NCBI GenBank assembly: GCA_001662425.1 | Contig: BDDC01000292.1 | Coordinates: forward strand, 1-64,000 | Reading direction: 5' to 3' | DNA length: 64,000 bases | DNA from: Chlamydomonas sphaeroides | Taxonomy: Eukaryota; Chlorophyta; Chlorophyceae; Chlamydomonadales; Chlamydomonadaceae | In this document: positions 11,101 to 23,100 of the stretch, in pieces | Position numbering within the stretch: the stretch's first letter is position 1 | How the letters are laid out: the number at the start of each line of letters is the position of its first letter | Notes under the pieces: model-generated | Told to the model about the DNA's origin: nothing | The model's database searches: none | What the model saw: the letters and a program-made list of their open reading frames with translations, nothing else | Made by a program: the position numbers and the translations under genes

Positions 11101-14100
11101 GCGGACCCCGCCGTCTGCGCCGACTTCACGCCGCCGCAGTGCACTAACACAGGTGCGGCCGCGCCTGCCTGCTGGCGCGTCCGACCAAGCCCGGGTTGCT
11201 CCCTCCCCACGTACCGTTGTCCACGCCGCTAGCAGCTCCGTCCACGCCCACGCTCATGCGCCGCTGCACCCTCCCGTCCCGTCCCTCAACCGCCCGCCAG
11301 TGAGCGCCATGGGCTCCACCGACCTGGGCGCGCCCGAGCTGGTGGCGTGGCTGGGCGAGTTCCAGTTCCAGGTGTACCAGGTCCGCAAGACCTGGGCAGA
11401 CGCCGAGGCGCACTGCGGCGCGCTGGGCGGCCACCTGGCGAGCGTGCAGAACGGCGGCGAGGCGGCGGTGGTGTTCTCGCTGCTGTCGGGCTGGGCGGCC
11501 TCCGGCAAGCTGGGCGACGAGGATGTGCACACGGGGCGCCAGGTGGGCGGGCGGGCGGGGGCGGGGCAAGGGAAGGGCGTGGCGGGCCAGGGAAGCCGCT
11601 GCGCACGCGCGCGCTCGCTTCGGCGACCACAGCAGCCGACCCCATGCTATTCCGTCCTCAGCGCCGTCACAGCGACCTGAACTCTCCCTACGTGGTGTCG
11701 GTCAGCGCCCTTAACGCCGTGCGATGACGCCAGGAGCCTGGCCCCACCCTGTTGCCCAGGGGTAACCCACCTCCTCTCTCGCTGTGCCCGTGCGCCCAGG
11801 TGCACGTGTGGCTGGGCGCGTCCGACAGCGGTGAGGGGGGCCGGGGAGGTCCGGCCAGTCCGTGAGACGTGCCGCTGCTCCCCGGGAGCAAGGCACCCTT
11901 GTGGTTGATTGCACACTGCTCCGGGGCGCTGCGACATCGACTTGACAACGCCCCCGTGTCCTTGTACAAGTTGCTCTGGCGCGCTGCTGTCGGCGGCCTG
12001 AGCGGACCTTCTCGCATGACGATTCGCCCGTGTCGTGCGGCCCCCTTCGCGCCCCACAGCACAAGAGGGCCGCTTCGTGTGGTCCGACAGCGGCCTGGAC
12101 GTTGTGTACACGGCCTGGGCCAAGGGCCAGCCGGACGCGCGGTAGGCGGGGATGGCGGGGTCCATGCAGCATTGCAGGCAGGGCTGCACGCGCGGCGGGC
12201 ATGTGTAGCAGGCACGCGCGCGCTGACCCGGCATGTCGACCCTCGCTCGCAGCTACGGCGGCGAGGACTGCGTGGCTGCATCGGTGGAGCTGGCAGGTGG
12301 GCCGTCAAGGCTCGCCGCATCAGACAGGGACAGGTTACGAACGGCTACAGAAAAGCGCAAAAAGAGAATCCCAAATTACCACGAGCGAGCAGCTGGCGAT
12401 CGGGGCGCGCAGGACCTGGGGCGCTGCTTGCTCCGTTCCCAAGAACCAACACATGCCTCCCTCTAGCTATCTCGAAGCCTCGGCTCCTCGGCTCCGTACC
12501 GCGCCCGCGACCTCCGCAGGCAGCTCCGGCGCCGGCCTGCGGGAGGTGGTGTCGGTGGGCGCCGAGTGGCACGACGTGGGCTGCTCCCTGGCGCTGCCGC
12601 TGGTGTGCAAGATCGAGCGCAGCAGGGTGTCGGGCCTGCCCGAGCCGCGGCGCGTGCCGCTGCTCACCACGGCGCTGCTGGTCTTCCCGCCCGAGCTCGC
12701 CATGCCCTTTGCGGAGGGCAGCAAGCTGTGCAGGACGCTCGGGGTGAGAGATCTACGGAGCTACAAATAACAAAGTCGCATGCACGCGCCGTCTGCCTGG
12801 GCACCCGCTCTTCCCCGCACCTCACTACCTCGCCCGCCGCCGGTCCCTCTTCCGCCTCCCTACCTCCTCGCGCAGGCGGAGCTGCCCTCAATGACTGACC
12901 CGCACGTCACGGAGGCGCTGCTGGCAGCCGACACCGCCGGCGCCCTGGCCCTGCCGCCGGCCTTCTGGCTGGGCCTGCGCAGCTTCGGCGACGGCCAGGT
13001 TCGGCCTCCATCCCCACACCGGCCAGCCGCAACCTCCGTCAGTTGCTCCCCTTCCCCCCTGCGCTCCCATCGACGGTGGCCTGGGCATGTGCCTGTGCCA
13101 ACCCACCCGTCGGCTTGGTGTGACGGCGCCCCTCCCGCCCCGGGGCTGCATTTCCTCCCTCCGCCCGCAGATGTACTGGAGCGACGGCAGCGCGGCGCCC
13201 AACGGCGCGCTAACCGCCTGGTCGGCGGCCGACTTTGGCGACGGCAAGTGCGGCCTCGTGGTCATGCGGCCGGGAGGAGCAAACCTCACGCTGCAGGTGC
13301 GTTGCTTGGTGCCGTGCCGCGTAGTGCCCCACACCGTGCGCCATCCGCCATCTGCCGCGTGTTGCGCTCGCGCCAGGCTCGTGACTTGATTGGTGCGGCA
13401 GCGGCAGGTGCCCGGTCCTCAGCCCACTCGCGCCAGCTGCAGGCGTGCCGCGCTCTGCCGGACACGTGGCCTGCGTACGGAACCCCACTTGTCCAACGGT
13501 GTGTGATGATGATGTACCCAACTGCCCGCAGGACGGGATCTACGGCTACTGGAACGCGACGTCCGGCCTCGAGGCCATCCGCGCTGCCCCGCCTCCTCCC
13601 CCACCCCCGCGCACGCCCCCGCCGCCGCGGCCGTCGCCGCCCAGCCCAAGCCCTCCACAGCCCTCCCCGCCGCCGCCCAGCGAGGACCCCATGCCCCCGG
13701 CGCTGCCGTTCCCGCCCTTCTCGCCCCAGTCGCCGGACGCCAGCCCGCCCCCGCCGCCGCCGCCACCACCGCCGCCCCCGCCAACGGATCGGACCACCTT
13801 GGCGCCCGGCGTCTACTCGGTGTCGTGCGCCGAGGCCAATGTGCCGCTGGTGTGCCAGGAAGGTGGGCCCATGGCTAGCTTGACGACGACGGGCCCGGTC
13901 GCCGCTTCAACCACAGCCGGCCTCCCCGCATGCGCGAGAGTCTTCACAACCAAACCTCGCTGCCCTCCTGCCGCCCTGTTCCAACGAACAGAGCGGCCCG
14001 ACATCAACGCCAACCCCGACGTGTTCTGCCTCACACGCCCCGGGTCGGTGCTCCGACCACTTGCATGGCGTCGCAGGGGATTGGGACATCGCCCACAAGC

Positions 14101-17100
14101 ACGCAAGCGCACCGCCTCGCGCCAGCCCCAGCCCCAGCCTCGCCGCGCGCCGCTAGCTTGGCTGTCTGGCGGCGCCCTTGCTAGGCGCAGCCGGATCCCG
14201 CGTGTCCGTGCAGCCGTAGCCCCCGCGTCGTTCGGCACCGAGCTAAGCGCAAGCGGCCGCCCGCTGGGCTGCCGTCTCCAAGACCTCCACCGAGCTGCGC
14301 CGCTCCATGCCCCGTGCCGTGTGCCTGACTGCCTGCCGCAGGGGCCTCGCGCTGGTGGTGCCGGGCGAGCCGCTGGCCGCCGGCGGACCACTGGCGATGG
14401 CCTCCGAGCAGCAGTGCGTCACGGCGTGCATGCTGCAGCCCAGGCGCGTATGAATCTATCATAAGAATGTCGTCAAAGACATCTGAAATACTTGAATATC
14501 AGTGTCGTTAGATTTGATCTAGTCCAGCAGCAGTGCGTGACAGCGTTTTGTGGCCCAGCCCAGGCGTAGGGCCCGCGCGCCGCCAGCAGACGAGGACGGA
14601 GGAGCCGTACGTGCTCCGTGTCTTGCCACGGCCCAGCTCGTATGCGGGCCCTGCCCTGCCGCACGCCCAGCCGGCCGGTGCCATTGACCCTGCCCTGCCC
14701 CTGCCCCTGCCCCTGCTGCCCCTGCTCCTGCCGTCCCCCTGCTGCAGCTGCTCCTACTACATGTACGCCCCCCAGTGGCCGGGCTGGAGCCCGCCGCCGC
14801 CCTCGCCGCACGCCGCCTGCTTCCTCATGGCCCGGCCCTGGCGCCTGCCCTTGGCCGCGCCCTACGACAGCTCCGCCGCCGCACCCGCCGGCCTGCGCAC
14901 CTGCTTCCGCAGCGACGCGCTCTTCACCGCGGGCGCCGTGCCGCTGCCGCCCGACCCTGCCACCGGGTCCATTGCCGCGCCGGCGGTGCCGAGCCCGCTC
15001 TTCGGCATTCCGACGCCGCCCGGGGTCGTGGCCAGCCCGGCTCCCTTCTGGCTGGCGTGCCGGCCAAACTCGGCGGCGCCGATGCTGCGGAGCGTCACGC
15101 TGGTCCGCAGCAAGGGCCCGTGGGACATCATCGACGTGGGCATCGCCTGCGTCGGCTCGGCTGCGGGCGTTGAGCAGCGCGTGTGGAACGAGCGCACGCC
15201 GGCGCTGAGTGAGTGATGCGTGACTGCATATTTATGGACCCGCGAAGGCGTCCGGACGAGCCAGAACGACTCAAAGCGTGCGAAACCCCGTTTGTTTCCG
15301 TCCCCGTCCATCAGCTCCCGGGGATTACGGACTGAGAGACCATGCTTCACCCGTGAAGCCACATAGTCTGGGCAATCCGTCTGCACATGCAGCTGATCCT
15401 CGACACACAGGATCTTCTGCACATTGGCGGCAGCAACGCAGGGCTCTCCAACCCAGTGCTTACATCGGGCCCCTGCTGGACCCAACCCAGGTCCCTTGGC
15501 GCTGACCGCGGACTGCGGCGTCTTCGGCGTCAAAGGCATCAGCGGCGGCTTCGGCTCCAACGGCATCTGCGAGGTCGGTGCTGCCGGCTGTTTAGCCGCG
15601 GCGGCGCTCGCTGCTGGTCGCACCGCGTATGTAGCGCAGATAGAGTGGGGCTTCTTCCGACGCTGCCGTGCCCGCACGGCTTATTACCGCTGCGCCGCTC
15701 CTCTCAACCACCTACCGCCCCTCCCCTGCCTTGATGCTTGCCATGCCGCGGCCGCCCGCCGCAGCTCGGCGTCGTGTGCGGCAACAGCAAGAGCCTGGCC
15801 ATCGGCGTGCCGCCCAACACGGGCGCCTGCTGGTCCAGCAGCCGCTTCCTCCACACCTGCCCCGGCGCGCAGCTGGCCACCGCACTGATGGGCTCGCTGC
15901 TGCGCCCCGAGGCCGAGGCCAACGGCAGCCGCCTCGCAACCGTGCAGCTCCTCTGCGCCTCGCTACCGCCGCTCGCCGCGCCGCCGCCGCCGCCGCCCTC
16001 GCCGCCCCCGCCGCCGCCGCCCTCGCCGCCGCCGCGGCCGCCGCCATCGCCGCCGCCGCCATCGCCACCTTCTCCTTCGCCAGACCCGCCCAGCCCGCCC
16101 GAACCGTCGCCTCCTCCGCCGCTGCCGCTGCCGCCCCCAAGGCAAGTACCCGAGCCGCAGTCCGCAGGGAGTTACAGCATCCCTATTCGCGTCCGGCGGC
16201 CGGCCGCCCCAAACACACTGCCTGCTCACGCTAGCTCCTTGCTTGATCGCCCCGGACAGGCCCCCTGCCCCGCCGAGCCCCAAGCCCCCCAAGCCGCCAA
16301 GGTGCGTCAGCTCAAGCCTCCGGCGCCGCATCAGCTGCCCCTGGCCACGCACGTCAGGGCTGGCCACGTCAGGGCTAGCTAGCGGTGGTCGCTGGGCCCA
16401 TGTGGGGCTTGGGGCAGTTCCGTCGGGTGCTCCGCCCCAACGACCGCACGTGAGCTCCCCACCATGCGCGCCCTGGCTGCACAGTAGCAGCGGACAAACG
16501 AATAACTGCACGCCTCTGCACTCCCGCCCTCTCTGTGCGCCCTGCCCCCACCCCCCACCCCCCAAGCCCCCCAAAGCCGCCCAGCCCTCCTCGGTACGTT
16601 GGGGCCGATGCCACGTCGCTGCTGCGTGCATTCCATCCAGGGGGTTCCGCACCCGGCGGCCTCGCCCGCTTGCCGCACCCGGCGGCCTCATTCCGCTTGC
16701 CGCACCTTCGTGACTTTCTGTTGCCTTCCGCGGCTCGGCCTCGTCCCTCTGCGCCACTGCCGCCATCGCGCCCGTGCCCGCCCACGCCAGGCTTCCCCCG
16801 AAGCCCCCGCGGCCGCCGTCGCCGCGACCTTCGCCCGCGCCGCCCCTGTGGCGGCGCCGCAACTTGCTGCAGGAGGACGAGGCTCTGCTGCATGCTGGAC
16901 GGGACCTGCTGCAGACGGCGTCTCCAAGCCCGCCCAGGCCTCCCAGGTAGACGAAGGCGGCAGGGATGGCGGCAATTATCGGGGCTGCCTGAGGGCGAAA
17001 GGCGTCCCCGGCGTGATGAATGTGTGACGCGGCGTTGTGCGAGCTAGCTCGCAGCTCTGATATACAAGACCTCGCGACGCACGCCTGCTGCCCCCCCTTT

Positions 17101-20100
17101 GCCCTCCTCGCCCTCCCCTTCCCTCCCTGCCCTCCTCGCCCTGCTTGCAGCCCCCCGCGGCGTCCGCCGCCCGCGCCACCCTCGCCTGCTCCTCCCAGCC
17201 CTAAGCCTCCTCGTCCGCCTCGGCCAACTCCCCCTGCACCGCCCCCAGCGCCGAGCCCCCCAGCCGTGCCGCGGCCTCCCAGCCCCCAGCCACGGCCACC
17301 GGCACCCCCTCGGTCGCCTGCGCCGCCTTCCCCTCCACCTCCCGCGCCGCGCACGCCCCCGAAGCCGCCCGCTCCTCCGCCGCCTCCCTCACCGCCCCAG
17401 CCTCCTTCGCCGCGGCCAAGGCCCCCCAGCCCGCCGCCCTCGCCCCCCGACTTCCCGCCTTCCACCATCGCCCCGCCCCGCCAGCCCTCCACGCCTCCCT
17501 CGCCGCCTCCCTCGCCCCCTCCCCCGAGCCCTCCGCCTCCCCCACACGAGACGTCCGCGGGCGTGCGGCTGTGCCCCGAGTGCTCCAACGTCATCGGCGA
17601 CTGGACCTCCTCCTCGCCCTTCTTCGCCACCCACGCCGTCGGCTCCATCTCCTGCCCCCGCGGCTTCGTGTTGGGCATGCTGACGGCGCTGCTCGCCACC
17701 GACGGCGCCGGCGGCCTCGCGCTGCCCGGCAGCCAGCCGCTCATGGGCCTCACCGGGCGCTGCGTGCCCATCGCAGGCCTGGGCGACGAGGACACAGAGG
17801 CGGTCGAGGTCGGGCAGCCCCTGCTGCCGGACGCACTGCCCGTTGGCTTGGTGAGCTGTGTCCACTTGGCCATTGTCTAGCTAGCCAGCCAGCTAGATTC
17901 AAGCGGACGGACGGTGAGCCCGGCTGCATGCCGCGATGTCCGTGTCGCAAGGGCCCTTGATGCGCCATGCATGCCTGCGCTTCATGCATAGCGGGTTTAG
18001 CAGGGGCCCAGCCGCACTTGGAAGCCTTGGTCAGCACGCTTGCGCCGGCTGCTGCTCCCTCGCGCGTCCATCGTGCCCACAGGCTGTTGTGGCCAGCTGC
18101 GGGGCCGGCTCGGGCGCGACGGCAGGCATCTCAGGCCTGGCGGCGGTCTTCACGCACTTCACTGTACGTGTATCGGTCCTACACGCAGCGAGCGCCGCAG
18201 GGGGCGAAGGGCAGCTAGCATGGCGTTCGGAAGACTCCGGTCGCTGACTCCGGTGCACCCGAGGCTCCTGGCCCGACCCGATCCCTCCACCCTCTGCTAC
18301 ATACATACCGTCCCGCCGGCTCCAACCCGCAGGCGTCGCGGCCGGCCATGTTCGCAGCGCTCCTGGGGAGCTGCACCTCCTCCACCGAGGGCCTAGCGGG
18401 CGCGCCGGCCGTGGAGCCCGCCCGGCTGGTCTCGTTCCAGTGCGACAAGGGCTTTGCGCTTTCGGAGGTCGGCTGGGCCCGCCAGACCGTGACGCAGTGG
18501 GGCAGCACCACTCCGCGGCCCTTTGTGACCAGCCTCGTGTTTGGATGCGCGCGCGTGGCGGGCCTGCCGCTGGCGCCTGTGCCAGGTGCGCGGCCCCGTG
18601 CTGGGGGGATGGCTGCTTGCTAGCTAACTCGTTGCTTTGCCGTAGACGTGCCGCCGCTGTACAACGGCTGACGGCCGCCTAAGGCACGTTCCTCCTTGCT
18701 TGCTTACAACGAATGTCAACGAGCGACGCGTTGTGTGGCTGGTTGCAGCTGGGGACGCCTTCACGCCCGACCAGAGCCGCTTGCTCGACACGTGGCGGCT
18801 CGAGTGCCCGGGCGGTGCGCCTGTGTCCGCCATCTACACGAGGTACGCGCGCGCCGTCGCAGTTGACATGAGCCGATCGATCGACTGACGGAGCCTGTTC
18901 AGCTGATTTGGCGACGTACAAAGAAATCAGCCAAAGATACGAGGGATGGCGCGCGCCGCCGCGTGTCCAAACCGGTCGTGTATGCATGTTGCAACACCGC
19001 GGGCCGCCGCCTTGACGAGACCTCCTTCATGCACGAAGTAGAGAGTGCCCCCAAGCAAGCCGGGTGGCTGTTGGTGCCCGCAGCTTGGACCGGCCGCCCG
19101 CGTCGGTGGGCCTCGGCTCCTCGACTACTGCGGCTTTGGCCGGAGTGAGCATTGTTTGCACCGGCGCTGCGACGACCGTGAAGGGTAAGCTTATTGTAGG
19201 GCCGCCTTGCCAAGGCGTATCTAGCACCCGGCATCCATCGCGGCAACGGCCACGGCCACGGCCAACCGCACTAGCTATCGCTGGTGTATTAGTTGCTGCG
19301 TCCAGCTGTCGATGTAAGCCTCTGTCGCACCCGCCGTACACGGTTCCGCTAGCGTAACGAAACACGAACCGGTTGCTAGCTCGCTCATCGAGGCGCCTCG
19401 CCGCGTGCTACTGTTGTGATGTGCCGCCTGGCCCGCAGGCGTCCCCACGCCAAGCAACACCAGCACGCCGCTGCCGGCCGCCGTCACGTGCCCGGCCGGT
19501 GTCGTTGCCGTAACCGGCCAGGGCCTGGCGGCGGCTGCGTACCCGGCAGCGCCCGGCGCGATGATGTCGCTGATCGCGCTGTGCGCCGACACCATCGAGA
19601 GCACTTCGCAGATGAACTACCAGCAGCCGTCACAGGTGGGGAGGGGACACCGAGGAGGGCCAGCAGCCATGAAAGCCCGGTCCCTTCCTGCAGTTGATGC
19701 CGGCAGGAGCAGGAGCTGGCGCGCTTCCCTGGGCCTGCCTGCCCCGCTAGCTACTGCTGTGTGACGCCAGCTGCTGCCCGTCCGCCTGCCGTCTGCCGTA
19801 CGTCGGCCCGGTGCCCACTCCGCTGCATGCTCTCCAGGCCTCGGTGTCAGGTGGCAGCCTGTACCGGGAGCAGTGCCCCGCCTACATGGTTGTGAGCGGG
19901 CTGACGGCGCTCATGACGCCGCCGCTGGACTCCAGCGGCCGCCGCGTGCTGATGGGCATCAAGCTCATCTGCGTCGATGCGCCGGAGCGGTCGCCGCCGG
20001 CCACGCTATCAGGTGCGTGAGGAGCGATCGAGCTTCCTTGCTGGCCAACCGTTTTGCCGCTTGGACCGCTGATTAGCTGTACATGCTCTTTGCCTGTTTG

Positions 20101-23100
20101 CACAACTAACGCCAAGCATGCATACGCGTATCATGCGAGACATGCATACACACTTATATACGACGAGCTGACGTCATTCTGCTGCTGCCTGACAAACAGA
20201 CCCCTGCCTTTGCGCAGCGCCGCTCGCGGCCAGCGGTGCGCCTGCGCTCGGCAGCCAGCCATTCAAGCAGGAGTGCCCGCTGGGCTCAAAGGCCGTTGGC
20301 GTTCGCGCGCTGACCGATTTGAGCCAGCGCATCCACTCGCTGGCCATAGAGTGCGACAACGCCCCCGCGGACGCGGCGTACGACGGCAGCAGCAGCAGCA
20401 GCAGCAGCATCAAGGATGTCCTGGCTAACATCGACAAGCCGTCGCTTCGCTACTCGAGCCCACAGCTCAACATGAGCTTCGTCCCCGCCGACGCCTTTGT
20501 CGTCGAGGCAAGTACCTGCCTGCTGCTTACCGCACCCGCCACGGCGTGCCGAGCCTCACGGGCCTTGCTATGCGTGCCCGTCGTTGCTCCGCGCTCCGTG
20601 CTACAAGCTTACTCGCATGTACGAACGAACCGACCCCTCCCCAGGCCACATGCCCGCTCGGTGTGGCGACTATGCGTCTCGCACCTGCGCCCACCATTGA
20701 CACGGACGCGGCCAAGGCCATGCTGCCCGCGGCCACGCTGCAGCTGGTCGGTGTGGACGGCGTGATCAGCACGGTACACCTGCTCGACATCCAGCTGAGC
20801 TGGCACCAGGCCCGGGAGGTCTGCAGGTGCGCTCATACGTACCGTGCGACGTCAATCATACGCGTGCCCACGCAGCTGTGATTGGCATGTCAGGCATGCA
20901 GGGAGCAGCGCCGCGGTGCTCGCTCGTCCCCTGCCTGCATGGCGTGCGACGGCGTGACGTACGCACACACGGATCGTTGGCCTGCACCCTAACTACCGCC
21001 GCCGCAGGGCTCGCGGAGGGGACCTCCTGTCATTCGCCAGCGACGGTGAGGACGCCGTACACATGCAGGACGTCCTGAGATGCCGACCCGGGGCCTTGCT
21101 TGCCTGCTGAATTTCCTGCTGGTTGTGTGTTGTGACCGACGCCCAAGCTGCGTGCCCCCGCCCGGACGCACGGGACCGTGCTGCTGCCCCACCAGGCGTG
21201 TACGATCACGCAGACGAGTGGGATCGGGTCGCAGACATGCTCCTCGAGTGGGGCCTGAACCGGCCCGAGGGCAGCGTGGGGCTGTGGCTGGGCGTCCGGG
21301 GCACCAACGGCACCTACCGCTTCCTGGACGGCACGCCCATGCCCTCGGTCCCTCCGTGGGCCCCCGGCGAGCCCAGCGCCAGCGGCTTCCAGGACTGCGT
21401 CAAGGCCGTGGTCGAGCTGGGTGAGCGCACATGGGAGACGGCGGGTGTATGTACATGGACGGGGGCGCGGCCGAAGGCAGCGCAGGCGGCATGCACGCAC
21501 GAGCACGAGCCGAGCTGCGGTGATGAGCAATCAAGCGGGCTGCCGGGGCGCTGGTGACCGCCGGCGTGACGTGTACGTAGGGCTGTACTGCGATCCTGCT
21601 TTTTATGATGGCGTGCGTTGACTGGGGCTGGCCTGGCCTGCCTGGCAAGGCCCGCCGTACGTGCTGACGCGCGTGCGACTGCTGCGGCCGTGTCTCGGCG
21701 CCTGCTACTGCGCGTTGTGCGCACAAGCAACTAACCGACCACGGTAGCTAGGCACCGAAGTGCGCATGCGCCCACCCGCCCTGCGCTACGCAGCCTTTGG
21801 AACGACGTCCTGGGTGGACGTGCCCTGCCAGGGCCGCGTCGCGCTGCCGCTGTGCGAGACCGGGCTGGCGTGCACGCTGCCGTCGCCCCCGGACGTGCCG
21901 GTGGTGCAGCTCGTGGGTGACAACGGCGACGTGCTGAGCGTGTACGATGCCAAGGTGCGGGGGGTGGATGGATGAGGTTTTGCAGCTGGGCTGCTGGCGA
22001 ACTAGTGTCTTCATCCACGGGCAATGCGCTCAAGGGGGCCTGCGGTGGGTGCACCCCACCCCAATGAAGCAGCAGCCTCGTGTGCGGCCCGTTTGCGCTC
22101 GCTAAGCATGGACGCCCAGGCTAACAGCCGGTGCCGGTCACGCTGTGCCCTCGGCAATGCAACAGATGAGCCAAGGGTCGGCTGAATCGTTCTGCCAGGC
22201 CCGATCCGCCAGGTAGGTACAACGACCGCGTGCAGGAAACGAGCATCGAGAGGGGGGGATACGTAATCAACGGCCTGATCCTATGCTTACTCGGATGGGT
22301 TGCCGTGGGTGGTAAGCAAGCGTCCATGACAGATCCCGCTTGCCTCCCTGGCCTCCTACCTTGTACGCCTTGCGCGCGCGCGCCCGCAGCCTGGTCAGCT
22401 TCCAGAGCCAGTTTGAGATCGACACGCTCGCCTCCGCCACGTCGGCCTACTTCCAGCGCCTCAACCCCGTCGGTGCCAGCGTGACGAGCAGCATCACGCT
22501 GTGGACCGGCCTCACCAACGTTGCGACAGGTGCGTTTTGTTCGCTGCCGGCTAAGGTCCGTGCATCATCTATCCGTTCATCGGGTGTGCGCCAGGTAGAG
22601 TGGCCTGCGGAAGGTGCTTCACGCACGCACGGTGCATGTGTTGCTTGGTGCCGCAGGCTTATCGAGCTCCGCCAGCGTGCTAAGGCAGCCAGGAGCCAGT
22701 GCGTACACGCAGGTTAGTACGTCCCGGTGCGAGGTCAGAGCTGTCCATCCAGGGCATGTGCCTGGCGTAGAAGCAAAGCGGAGATCTATCACGGCTCAAT
22801 TGAGTAGAATGTGTTTCAAGCGCGGCCCCTTGGCTTCTATTCGTTGCCTGTGTCACCGCCGAATGGGGCATGCACGGATGGAAATGCACGCGCAGCTCGG
22901 TGGCCGCGAGTTCTACCTGGTCAACACACCAACCTCGTACGGCAGCGCGGCCTCACGGTGTGGCAGCTTCGGGGGTCGGCTGGCCTCCTTCAGTACCACC
23001 ACCGAGTGGACGGCTGTGGTCAACCAGCTGCTCACGAGTACGTTGGGAGCTAGCTAGCGCTGCCGGCTGCTGCTGGCGCAACACAAGCAGATGCATGCAC

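Noticed and set aside
15209..15216. Apparent stop codon after PALSE, possible gene end
   Set aside because: A GTGAGT donor precedes the stop, and the next exon at 15491 completes the split codon and continues a Cys module. No polyadenylation-like signal was seen.
15963..17873. Minus-strand open frame of 636 codons, Gly-rich
   Set aside because: It is the mirror of the plus-strand proline-rich exons and their introns (CCN codons read backwards as GGN). It has no domain, and it continues through the plus-strand introns.
22108..22170. CTLD-helix-like fragment LSMDAQANSRCRSRC as the missing exon of CTLD4
   Set aside because: No GT or GC donor and no acceptor fit it in the required phases; kept only as a possible decayed exon.
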